NCBI GenBank assembly: GCA_004556395.1
Contig: SFHK01000011.1
Span: forward strand, 1 to 64,000
DNA from: Clostridiales bacterium
Lineage (GTDB): Bacteria; Bacillota; Clostridia; Christensenellales; Aristaeellaceae
Length of the DNA stretch: 64,000 nt
Direction: 5' to 3'
Positions 8,625 to 15,903 of this stretch are shown in pieces; position 1 is the first letter of the stretch; each line of letters begins with the position of its first letter. The notes under the pieces were generated by a model. That model was given only the letters and a program-made list of their open reading frames with translations. It searched no databases and was not told where the DNA came from. Both the position numbers and the translations under genes were made by a program.

Positions 8625-8658
8625 AAGCTCATCAAACAGAAACGGGAGGCAATGAATC

Positions 8659-10452
8659 ATGTATTATTCCGCAGGCACGTATGAATCCTTCGCGCATCCG
8701 GAGAAGCCGGAAGGCGTTGACAAGAAATCGGCGTATATCATCGGCACCGGTCTGGCGGGCCTGACCGCGGCGTTCTATCTGGTGCGCGACGGTCAGATGA
8801 AGGGCGAGCACATTCACCTTCTGGAAAAGCTCGAGCTGGCGGGCGGCAGCTGCGACGGCCGCAAGGACGTGACCAAGGGCTTCTTCATGCGCGGCGGCCG
8901 CGAGATGGACAATCATTTCGAGGTCATGTGGGACACCTTCCGCGACGTGCCCTCCATCGAAACGCCGAACGTATCGGTGCTGGACGAATACTACTGGCTG
9001 AACAAGCACGACCCCAACTCTTCCCTCTGCCGCGCGACGGTCAACCGCGGCGAGGACGCGCATACCGACCGCAAGTTCGAGCTCGACCGCGATTCCGCGC
9101 TGGCGCTTTCGAAGCTGTTCATGACGCCGGAAAAGGATCTGGAGGACAAAAAGATTTCCGACGTGCTGCCGGATTCCTTCTGGAGCACGAATTTCTGGCT
9201 GTACTGGCAGACGATGTTCGCGTTCCAGCGCTGGTCGAGCGCGCTGGAGATGAAGCGCTACCTCTGCCGCTATGTCCATCACATCGACGGTCTGCCGGAC
9301 TTCAGCGCGCTGAGGTTCACCAAGTACAACCAGTACGAGAGCATGATTCTGCCGCTGGTGAAGTATCTGGAAAGCCATGGCGTGAAGATTGAATACGGCA
9401 TGGACGTGAAGAACGTCGTCATCGCGCACGAGGGCGATAAGATGGTCGCCAAGCAGATCGTATACGTCAAGGATGGCGAAACGCAGACCATCGACCTGAT
9501 CGAGGACGACCTCGTGTTCATCACCAACGGCTGCTGCACCGACACCTCCTGCTACGGCGACCAGACCCACGCGCCCGATCTGTCCGGCGTTGAAAACGGC
9601 AAGGGCGAGTCGTGGGATATGTGGAAGGCGATCGCGGCGCAGGCGACGCACGGCGAGTTCGGCAATCCCGAGGCGTTCTGTTCGGACGTGGACGCGACGA
9701 ACTGGATGAGCGCCACCGTCGCGACCTCCGATGAAGAGATCATCCGCCACATCATGGACATCTGCAAGCGCGACCCGCGCACCGGCAAGGTGACCACCGG
9801 CGGCATCGTGACCGTGAAGGACAGCACGGACAACTGGTATCTCTCCTGGACGATCAACCGCCAGCCGCAGTTCAAGTCCCAGGACAAGAACATGGTGCTC
9901 GTATGGCTGTATTCGCTGAATACCAATAAGGAAGGCAACTACGTCAAGAAGGCGATGCGCGATTGCACGGGCGAAGAGGTCTGCCGCGAATGGCTGTATC
10001 ATATCGGTGTTCCGGAGGACAGGATTGAGACGCTGGCGCATGAGAAGTGCAATACCACCACCTGCTTCATGCCGTATATCAATGCGTTCTTCCAGCCGCG
10101 CAAGGAATCCGACCGCCCGAAGGTCGTGCCGGACGGCGCGGTGAACTTCGCCTTCATCGGCCAGTTCGCCGAGACGCCGCGCGATACCATCTTCACCACC
10201 GAATACTCGATGCGCACCGGCATGGAGTCCGTCTACACCCTCCTGAACGTCGACCGCGGCGTGCCGGAGGTCTGGGGCAGCAAATACGACGTGCGCGAGC
10301 TGCTGCGCGCCTGCTACTACGCGCTGGATAAGAAGCCGCTCACCGACGCGAAGCTCTCCCTCGTGGAGAAGGAAGCCCTGAAGATCGCGCTGCGCAAGGT
10401 GCGCGGCACGGACGTGGAGCTGCTTCTGAAGGAAAGCGGACTCATCGAATAA
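8659..10452 (+). CDS. ohyA: Oleate hydratase
   Basis: 597 residues, the usual length for the family (myosin-cross-reactive antigen, PF06100). The N-terminal FAD-binding motif is YIIGTGLAGLTAAFYLVRD with HIHLLEKLELAGGSCDG; family-specific blocks include FFMRGGREMDNHFEVMWD, LFMTPEKDLEDKKISDVLP, and ITNGCCTDTSCYGD. The enzyme hydrates the cis-9 double bond of oleate and similar unsaturated fatty acids to 10-hydroxy acids in an FAD-dependent way, and is usually cytosolic or membrane-associated. It protects against host or dietary fatty acids. The neighbouring TetR gene is the likely regulator. A partial copy of its last codons lies at 14304. Confidence 0.97.
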   Translation: MYYSAGTYESFAHPEKPEGVDKKSAYIIGTGLAGLTAAFYLVRDGQMKGEHIHLLEKLELAGGSCDGRKDVTKGFFMRGGREMDNHFEVMWDTFRDVPSIETPNVSVLDEYYWLNKHDPNSSLCRATVNRGEDAHTDRKFELDRDSALALSKLFMTPEKDLEDKKISDVLPDSFWSTNFWLYWQTMFAFQRWSSALEMKRYLCRYVHHIDGLPDFSALRFTKYNQYESMILPLVKYLESHGVKIEYGMDVKNVVIAHEGDKMVAKQIVYVKDGETQTIDLIEDDLVFITNGCCTDTSCYGDQTHAPDLSGVENGKGESWDMWKAIAAQATHGEFGNPEAFCSDVDATNWMSATVATSDEEIIRHIMDICKRDPRTGKVTTGGIVTVKDSTDNWYLSWTINRQPQFKSQDKNMVLVWLYSLNTNKEGNYVKKAMRDCTGEEVCREWLYHIGVPEDRIETLAHEKCNTTTCFMPYINAFFQPRKESDRPKVVPDGAVNFAFIGQFAETPRDTIFTTEYSMRTGMESVYTLLNVDRGVPEVWGSKYDVRELLRACYYALDKKPLTDAKLSLVEKEALKIALRKVRGTDVELLLKESGLIE

Positions 10453-10510
10453 ATAAAGTAACCCAACCCAAGGCCGCTGCCGACTCTACGCCGGACAGCG
10501 GCCTTCGTTT
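10420..10510 (+). repeat. Direct repeat copy 1: oleate hydratase 3' end plus terminator
   Basis: This stretch, from the last codons of the oleate hydratase through its terminator, recurs at 14304-14389. The blocks CTGCTTCTGAAGGAAA and GGCCGCTGCCGACTCT are identical in both, with the C-terminal peptide LLLKESGLIE in this copy. Confidence 0.75.
10470..10505 (+). terminator. Rho-independent terminator of oleate hydratase
   Basis: 10-bp perfect stem (10470-10479 and 10496-10505) with additional inner pairing, followed by CGTTTCTGTT. Confidence 0.8.
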
Positions 10511-10624
10511 CTGTTCGCACATCCATCCAAAATAACATTTTTTTAATCAGGCATGCATACGCGCGAAATCGTCCGCAGTTTTCGCGGTAATTCCATAACA
10601 AATATGTCTGCTTAGGATAAATAT

Positions 10625-10641
10625 ATGTTCGCAGCGAACAT
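10625..10641 (+). promoter_or_regulatory. Palindromic operator candidate
   Basis: Perfect 8-bp inverted repeat around one central base: ATGTTCGC, A, GCGAACAT. It abuts the -35 element of the importer promoter, the position expected for a LacI/GntR-type repressor or an activator. The rest of the 10453-10756 gap holds the upstream terminator and the promoter; no gene was seen in it. Confidence 0.55.
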
Positions 10642-10669
10642 TGCCGTTTGAGCCAAAAACAGCGATAAT
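10641..10669 (+). promoter_or_regulatory. Candidate promoter of importer operon
   Basis: TTGCCG at 10641-10646, a 17-base spacer, GATAAT at 10664-10669; the first gene starts at 10757. Confidence 0.5.
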
Positions 10670-10756
10670 AAGCATGTAAGCAAAAACGGGCGCCGCTTTT
10701 CTATGCGCGGTTGCCGAAAAAACAAGCGTTCGTTACAGGCGAAAAGGTGGAAAACA

Positions 10757-11719
10757 ATGACTGAAGGAAAACCGCAAAAGGGATTGGTCGGGGCTTACCC
10801 CCAGCAGGAGAGCTTTGGCAGGCGGCTTTGGCGCGATCTGTATCGCAACCGGTGGGTTTATCTGATTGCGCTCGTGTGCCTGAGCTGGTATTTCATTTTT
10901 TGCTATGCGCCCATGGGCGGCATCGTGATGGCGTTCAAGGATTATCGCCCCGCCCGCGGTCTGTGGAAAAGCACATGGCTGGGTCTGAAATGGTTTCAGG
11001 AATTTACCGGCGGCTATTATTTCGCCCGGCTTGTGCGCAACACGCTGGTGATCAACAGCCTTGGTCTGGCCATCGGCTTCACCATGCCAATCATTCTGGC
11101 GCTGCTGATCAACGAAATTCACAACAGCCGCTTCAAGCGCACCGTGCAGACCATCACCTATCTGCCCCACTTTGTTTCGACGGTCGTCGCCTGCGGTCTG
11201 GTGGTCAACCTGCTGTCCTACAACGGCCTGCTCAATCAGATTACGGGCGTGTTCGGCAAGCAGCCGAAGCTGTGGCTGTCCACGCCGCAGTACTTCCCCT
11301 GGATTTACGAGTTCTCCAGCCTGTGGCAGGAATTGGGCTTTAACTCCATCATCTTCCTTGCCGCGCTTTCCTCCATCGATTCTCAGCTGCTGGACGCCGC
11401 GGCGATCGACGGCTGCAACCGCTTCCGGCGCGTGTGGCACGTTCACATCCCGGGCATCCTGCCCACGATTCTGCTTCTGCTGATCATGCGCGTCGGTTCC
11501 ATGATGTCGGTCGGCTACGAGCGCATCATTCTGCTCTACAACGAAGCCACCTATGAAACCGCGGACGTTATGTCCAGCTTCGTTTACCGGCAGGGCATTC
11601 TGGGCGGCAGCTACAGCTACGGCGCGACGGTCGATCTGTTCAACGGCGTAATCAATCTGGTGCTGCTGGCAGTGTTCAATGGCATTTCCCGCCGCGTCAG
11701 CGAAATTTCGCTTTGGTAA
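10757..11719 (+). CDS. ABC sugar transporter permease 1 (LplB family)
   Basis: 320 residues with six predicted membrane segments. The binding-protein-dependent permease EAA loop is DAAAIDGCNRFRRVWHVHIPGI (about 213-234). The start at 10757 was chosen because AGGTGG lies 7 bases upstream; the frame is open back to 10703. It precedes a second permease (13-base gap) and an SBP, giving a full importer without ATPase. The conserved LNATLV-type region here reads RLVRNTLVINSLG. Substrate class is a sugar or short oligosaccharide by family. Confidence 0.9.
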   Translation: MTEGKPQKGLVGAYPQQESFGRRLWRDLYRNRWVYLIALVCLSWYFIFCYAPMGGIVMAFKDYRPARGLWKSTWLGLKWFQEFTGGYYFARLVRNTLVINSLGLAIGFTMPIILALLINEIHNSRFKRTVQTITYLPHFVSTVVACGLVVNLLSYNGLLNQITGVFGKQPKLWLSTPQYFPWIYEFSSLWQELGFNSIIFLAALSSIDSQLLDAAAIDGCNRFRRVWHVHIPGILPTILLLLIMRVGSMMSVGYERIILLYNEATYETADVMSSFVYRQGILGGSYSYGATVDLFNGVINLVLLAVFNGISRRVSEISLW

Positions 11720-11732
11720 GGGGGCGGATGAA

Positions 11733-12632
11733 ATGAAGAAAGAAAAGGAATGGAATTACGGCCGAATCAGCATCGGCAGCCGGACGTTCGACATTTGCAA
11801 CGCCATTTTGATGATTCTCCTTTGCGTTGTGACGCTGTATCCCATGTGGTTCGTGCTCTGCGCTTCCTTCTCCGACCCGGAAACGCTGGTAACCTCCAGC
11901 GGCGTCGTGCTCTATCCCCTGAACTTCAGCACGGTCAACTACCACAAGGTGCTTGCCTACACGCCGATCTGGCAGGGCTATTGGGTCACGATTCGTGTCG
12001 TGGTTCTGGGAACCACGCTGAACCTGCTTTTCACCTCGCTGCTGGCGTATGTGCTTTCGCGCAAGAACCTGATGCTCAAAAAGCTGATCACCGGCCTGTG
12101 CGTATTCACAATGTATTTCAGCGGCGGCATGATTCCAACGTTCATGGTGGTCAAGGGAATCGGCCTGTACAACAACCTCTGGGCGCTGATCTTCCCCGGG
12201 CTCATCAGCACCTATAACGCCATCGTCATCCGCACGGCCATGCAGGGCGTGCCCGACGAGCTCGCCGAAAGCGCCAGCTTAGACGGTGCGAACGAGCTGG
12301 TCATCCTTTTCCGCATCATACTGCCCATGGTAAAGCCCACACTGGCCGCCATCGCGCTGTTCTGCGCGGTGGGTCACTGGAATTCGTGGACGGGGGCGCT
12401 GCTCTACATCCGCAAGGCCGAGCTGCAGCCGCTGCAGATGGTGGTTCGCGCTCTGCTCATCAAGGAGAAGGACCTGGCGCAGCAGGGCAAGTTTGACGTG
12501 GTGAAGGAAATGATGAACCAGACCATGCGCTATTCCGTCATCATCGTCAGCACCGTGCCCGTGCTGTGCGCGTATCCCTTCATTCAAAAGTATTTCACAA
12601 AGGGCGTCATGGTTGGCGCTGTCAAAGGGTAA
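11733..12632 (+). CDS. ABC sugar transporter permease 2 (YtcP/AraQ-like)
   Basis: 299 residues and six membrane segments, starting after the basic N-terminus KKEKEWNYGRISIGSRTFD. The EAA loop is ESASLDGANELVILFRIILP. The C-terminus YPFIQKYFTKGVMVGAVKG is shared with the other second permeases in this window. The ATG at 11733 has GGGGGCGG upstream; the frame extends to 11679 but that would overlap the first permease. It should pair with the preceding permease to form the heterodimeric channel. Confidence 0.9.
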   Translation: MKKEKEWNYGRISIGSRTFDICNAILMILLCVVTLYPMWFVLCASFSDPETLVTSSGVVLYPLNFSTVNYHKVLAYTPIWQGYWVTIRVVVLGTTLNLLFTSLLAYVLSRKNLMLKKLITGLCVFTMYFSGGMIPTFMVVKGIGLYNNLWALIFPGLISTYNAIVIRTAMQGVPDELAESASLDGANELVILFRIILPMVKPTLAAIALFCAVGHWNSWTGALLYIRKAELQPLQMVVRALLIKEKDLAQQGKFDVVKEMMNQTMRYSVIIVSTVPVLCAYPFIQKYFTKGVMVGAVKG

Positions 12633-12673
12633 ATCGCAGGGAAAACCCTGTGAAAATATGAGGAGGTTTGTCT

Positions 12674-14263
12674 ATGAAAAAGGTGCTCGCTCTGGTTCTG
12701 TCCCTGGCTCTGCTCCTGTCTCTGGCGGCCATCCCCGGCACTGCTGAGGAAGCCCCCACCAAAATCCGCTGGCTCCACAAGGCGTGGAACGCCTCCACGG
12801 AACTCGACCACTTCTGGGATGCGTATTGGGTAAAGCATCTGGAAGAGAAGTTCAACGTGGAAATCGACTTCGGCGGTCTCACTCCCTCCGACGACTACGA
12901 CGCGATCGTCAACCTGACCATTGCCGACAGCGGCAACTGGCCTGACCTGATCTTCTGGAACTGGGACAACTATTCCGGCGGCATCGCCAGCGCCATCGAG
13001 GACGGCCTGGTTCTGCCCCTGAACCATGTTGAGAACTGGGAAGAGGATATGCCTAACTTCAGCCAGCTGCTCAAGGACAACGCCTACATCCGCCGCGCTC
13101 TGACACTGGATAACGGCGACGTCACTGGCTGCAGCCACGTGGAGCAGGACGTCCGCCGCAACGCGTATTCCGGCTTCGGCATCCGCGCCGACTGGCTCGA
13201 GAACGTCGGCATGGATATGCCCACGACCACCGAGGAGCTTTACGAAGTCCTCAAGGCCTTCAAGGAGCAGGATGCGAACGGCAACGGCCAGGCCGATGAA
13301 ATTCCCATGTCCGATTTCAAAGAATACTTCCTGCTGAAGCTGATCTCCGGCGGCTGGGATCTGGTTTGGGACAGCATGCAGATTGATCCCGTCACCGGCG
13401 ACATCGCCTGGTGGGCCACCGTCAACAACGGCGAAAACTTCAAGAAGTTCGCTACCGACCTGCGCAAGTGGTACGCCGAGGGTCTGTTTGATCCCGAGTT
13501 CAACACGCAGGATACCAACGCCCGCATCGTGAAAATCCTCAACGATCAGGTTGGCTTCTTCTTCTCCTACCCCGGCGAGGGTGATGACTTTGCGGAGCGC
13601 ATTCGCAAGGCCGGTCTGAATGACAAGGCAGCCTTCGAAGCCATGGGACCCCTGACGGACGCGAACGGCAACGCCTATACCTCCAACACCGACATGGTGA
13701 AGTGGGCGGCCGCTGAGCAGCTGAACGTTGTGACCACCGCTGCCGGCGAAAAGACCCACCTGATTCTCCAGATGCTGGACTACATGTATTCCGACGAATT
13801 CACCGACATCCTGTCCTGGGGCAAGGAAGGCGTAACCTTCGAATACGATGAGAACGGCGTGCCGCACTTCCTGCCCGCTGCTTACAACGAGGACGGCTCC
13901 TTCAACGAGGACTTCGTCAACATCTACGCGCTGGGCGGCCGCGGTCAGTGGCCTCGCTTCATGAACTGGGAGTATGAAATGCTGAACGGCACCGACCTGA
14001 CGCTGAAGGAGCGCACGCTGTGGGGCGATGTGGATACCACCATCGTGCTGCCCCCGCTGACCGTCACCGGCAATGAGGCCGTGGAATACACCAGCATCCT
14101 GAGCGACGCGAAGACCGCTACGCTGGAAACCTTCATCAATGTCGTGCTGGGCAACGCCGACGTCTTCGCGCTGGATACGCTGGACGAAACCCTCAAGACC
14201 ATGAAGATCGACCGCGCGATCGAAATCCTCCAGGCCGCTTACGACAACTACGAGAAGAAGTAA
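12674..14263 (+). CDS. Extracellular solute-binding protein, family 1
   Basis: 529 residues. The signal peptide KKVLALVLSLALLLSLAAIPGTAEE ends in an AxA-type site with no cysteine, so it is not a lipoprotein. The body has the large-SBP markers FGIRADWLENVGMDMPTTTEELYEVLKAFK (in two parts) and an EF-hand-like acidic loop DANGNGQADEIP (about 212-223), common in this family and a likely calcium site. AGGAGG lies 7 bases before the ATG at 12674; an in-frame TTG at 12668 overlaps the ribosome binding site and was rejected. It is the third gene of the importer, and is followed by a terminator. Confidence 0.92.
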   Translation: MKKVLALVLSLALLLSLAAIPGTAEEAPTKIRWLHKAWNASTELDHFWDAYWVKHLEEKFNVEIDFGGLTPSDDYDAIVNLTIADSGNWPDLIFWNWDNYSGGIASAIEDGLVLPLNHVENWEEDMPNFSQLLKDNAYIRRALTLDNGDVTGCSHVEQDVRRNAYSGFGIRADWLENVGMDMPTTTEELYEVLKAFKEQDANGNGQADEIPMSDFKEYFLLKLISGGWDLVWDSMQIDPVTGDIAWWATVNNGENFKKFATDLRKWYAEGLFDPEFNTQDTNARIVKILNDQVGFFFSYPGEGDDFAERIRKAGLNDKAAFEAMGPLTDANGNAYTSNTDMVKWAAAEQLNVVTTAAGEKTHLILQMLDYMYSDEFTDILSWGKEGVTFEYDENGVPHFLPAAYNEDGSFNEDFVNIYALGGRGQWPRFMNWEYEMLNGTDLTLKERTLWGDVDTTIVLPPLTVTGNEAVEYTSILSDAKTATLETFINVVLGNADVFALDTLDETLKTMKIDRAIEILQAAYDNYEKK

Positions 14264-14303
14264 GCCACGCCATCCTTCAGAGCAAATCGCCATCGCCGCG
14301 AAA

Positions 14304-14335
14304 CTGCTTCTGAAGGAAAACGGACGCGCTGAATA
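14304..14335 (+). pseudogene. Remnant of a second oleate hydratase 3' end
   Basis: An orphan coding tail reading LLLKENGRAE and a stop, matching LLLKESGLIE at the end of the oleate hydratase at 10420-10452. No upstream homologous coding sequence is attached; it sits between the SBP stop and a terminator nearly identical to that of oleate hydratase. It is best read as the scar of a duplication or recombination. Confidence 0.5.
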
Positions 14336-14348
14336 ACCAAACGCAACA

Positions 14349-14384
14349 AAGGCCGCTGCCGACTCTGCGCCGGACAGCGGCCTT
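14349..14384. terminator. Rho-independent terminator after SBP gene
   Basis: 10-bp perfect stem (14349-14358 and 14375-14384) followed by CGTTTAATTT. It separates the SBP gene from the convergent isomerase-like gene. Confidence 0.75.
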
Positions 14385-14429
14385 CGTTTAATTTACGGAG
14401 TTGGATGTATCTGATTTCTTCCGCGGATG

Positions 14430-15254
14430 CTATATCAGCGCCGCGAAGCGCTCCGCGCGGGCGTGCGCCTGACGGAGAAATTCGGCGGCGTCCCAACCAG
14501 CATACGCGTCGTGCGTATGACGGCCGGGGCGGTTATAGCTGATCAATTCGAAGGTGAGCGGGCCCTCGAAACGGTGCTCGTGCAGGCGGCGGGCAATGTC
14601 CGGCCAGTCGGCGATCCCGTCGAAGGGCAGCATGTGCGAGTCGTCGTGCCATGTGATTTCGCTGCCGGTAACGCCCATGTTGTCGTTCAGGTGCGTGCCC
14701 GCGAGCCGGTCGCCGTACAGCGCCATCATGTCCCTCGCGCCGTTGTAGCACAGCTCGTGTCCGGTGTCCCACACGAAGCGGCAGGATGGATGCTGCGAAA
14801 GCTCGCCCATCACGCGCGCCAGATATTCCTCGCCCTCGACGTTTTCAAACCCCAGAAGCACGCCGCGCGTGTCAGCGAAGCGAAGCAGCCGGTCAAAGCG
14901 CTCCACGCCCAGCGCGTTCGGCTCGTGCCGGTCGAAGCCGATAAAGGGATGAATCACGGCCAGCGGCACGCCGTGGTCGGCGCAGCATTGCACGCAGTCC
15001 TCGAGCATGCGAATGTATTCGTCGCCCGCCTCGCCCTCGTCCCACACGGTGCTCACCTTGCTGAACGGCGCGTGGATGGACTGATACACAAGCCCCTCGC
15101 GCGCGGCGGCGCGGGCGTATTCGTCGATGGGCGCGTCCGGCTTCCAGTCGGAGAAAAATCCGTCGAAGCCCGCGCGGCGAATCAGCCGCAGCCGCTCGGA
15201 AACGGGCAGATCAAAGCCGAAGCTGTCGTTGACGCAAAGCCGTTTGTCCCTCAT
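14430..15254 (-). CDS. Sugar phosphate isomerase/epimerase (xylose isomerase-like TIM barrel)
   Basis: 274 residues of the AP endonuclease 2/xylose isomerase-like TIM barrel family (PF01261). Metal and catalytic residues are visible in LLGFENVEGEEYL (Glu), CRFVWDTGHELC (Asp, His), GTHLNDN and GPLTFELISY (Glu), a complete Glu/Asp/His/Glu set. The ATG at 15254 has AAGGGAAGGA 6 bases upstream; the open frame runs further back but is not preceded by a site. It could isomerise or epimerise a ketose or inositol derivative, or act as a 3-keto-sugar enzyme. It is convergent with the importer operon and follows a DUF5071 gene. Confidence 0.85.
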   Translation of the reverse strand: MRDKRLCVNDSFGFDLPVSERLRLIRRAGFDGFFSDWKPDAPIDEYARAAAREGLVYQSIHAPFSKVSTVWDEGEAGDEYIRMLEDCVQCCADHGVPLAVIHPFIGFDRHEPNALGVERFDRLLRFADTRGVLLGFENVEGEEYLARVMGELSQHPSCRFVWDTGHELCYNGARDMMALYGDRLAGTHLNDNMGVTGSEITWHDDSHMLPFDGIADWPDIARRLHEHRFEGPLTFELISYNRPGRHTHDAYAGWDAAEFLRQAHARAERFAALI

Positions 15255-15307
15255 GCAAATCCTTCCCTTCTGTGAAAAACCCATTCTACCCGGCTTCGCG
15301 GCGGTTG

Positions 15308-15712
15308 TCAATCCTTTCCTTTCCGCTTCCGCAGAAGGGAAGCCGCCGCGCCCGTTACCTCTTCCTCGATTTCGCCGCGCGTGGGCGCGGTCACGATTCG
15401 TTCCAGCGCCGGGCGAAGGCTTTGGACGCTCTCCTCGGAAAAAAGCGGCGCGAGGGAGGTAAGAATCCAGTATTTCCATACGTCGTCCGTTTCTTCCGCG
15501 CGTAAGATCTCGCGAATGAGCGGAAGAAGCGCCGTCTGGCGCTGCGCGAGCACCGGCAGAAGCTCGGCGGCGACCGGCCAGTTGACGTCCTGTATCCACG
15601 CCAGAAGCCGGGGCAGAATCGGTTCGATTTCGCCGTCGGAAAGGCGCTTCAGTTCTTCAATATGGGAGCCGTCGCATTTATCCTTCGGCACAAGCGCACG
15701 CGCATCCGTCAT
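15308..15712 (-). CDS. DUF5071 domain protein
   Basis: 134 residues. Signature blocks are LVPKDKCD near the N-terminus and LPRLLAWIQDVNWPVAAELL in the centre, then a helical HEAT-like second half ending LLRKRKGKD. DUF5071 proteins are small soluble helical proteins of unknown function. AAGGAAGGGGG precedes the ATG. Its own promoter lies just upstream, and the sugar isomerase gene follows after 53 bases on the same strand. Confidence 0.75.
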   Translation of the reverse strand: MTDARALVPKDKCDGSHIEELKRLSDGEIEPILPRLLAWIQDVNWPVAAELLPVLAQRQTALLPLIREILRAEETDDVWKYWILTSLAPLFSEESVQSLRPALERIVTAPTRGEIEEEVTGAAASLLRKRKGKD

Positions 15713-15752
15713 CTTCGTTTTCCCCCTTCCTTTGAAACGCTTCCTGCGGAAC

Positions 15753-15781
15753 CATTATAGCATACCGGTATGGAAACGGCA
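15753..15781 (-). promoter_or_regulatory. Candidate promoter for DUF5071 gene
   Basis: On the minus strand TTGCCG (15781-15776), a 17-base spacer and consensus TATAAT (15758-15753). Confidence 0.55.
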
Positions 15782-15816
15782 ATCCGCGCGATTTTCCGGA
15801 AATGTCCGGCGCGGTA

Positions 15817-15845
15817 TGGACTTCTAATCGCAAAAATGCTATAAT
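15817..15845 (+). promoter_or_regulatory. Candidate promoter for the yfhO operon
   Basis: TGGACT (15817-15822), a 17-base spacer, TATAAT (15840-15845). The -35 is imperfect. Confidence 0.45.
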
Positions 15846-15903
15846 TCCATCACACGAAGGACCGCGGGGCTTCGCCGCGGAAGGGAAGGGTGGCCATCCA
15901 AAC

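Larger units (their letters stand above)
14304..14389 (+). repeat. Direct repeat copy 2: oleate hydratase tail plus terminator
   Basis: Second copy of the element at 10420-10510; the two copies bracket the complete permease-permease-SBP operon. The terminator part differs at only a few bases (ACTCTACG against ACTCTGCG in the loop). Confidence 0.7.

Noticed and set aside
8632..10041. Open frame of 469 codons antisense to oleate hydratase
   Set aside because: Composition (Val/His/Arg-rich) and lack of start signals mark it as a shadow.
12584..14293. Open frame of 569 codons on the minus strand
   Set aside because: Antisense shadow of the SBP gene, which has a signal peptide, ribosome binding site and family motifs.
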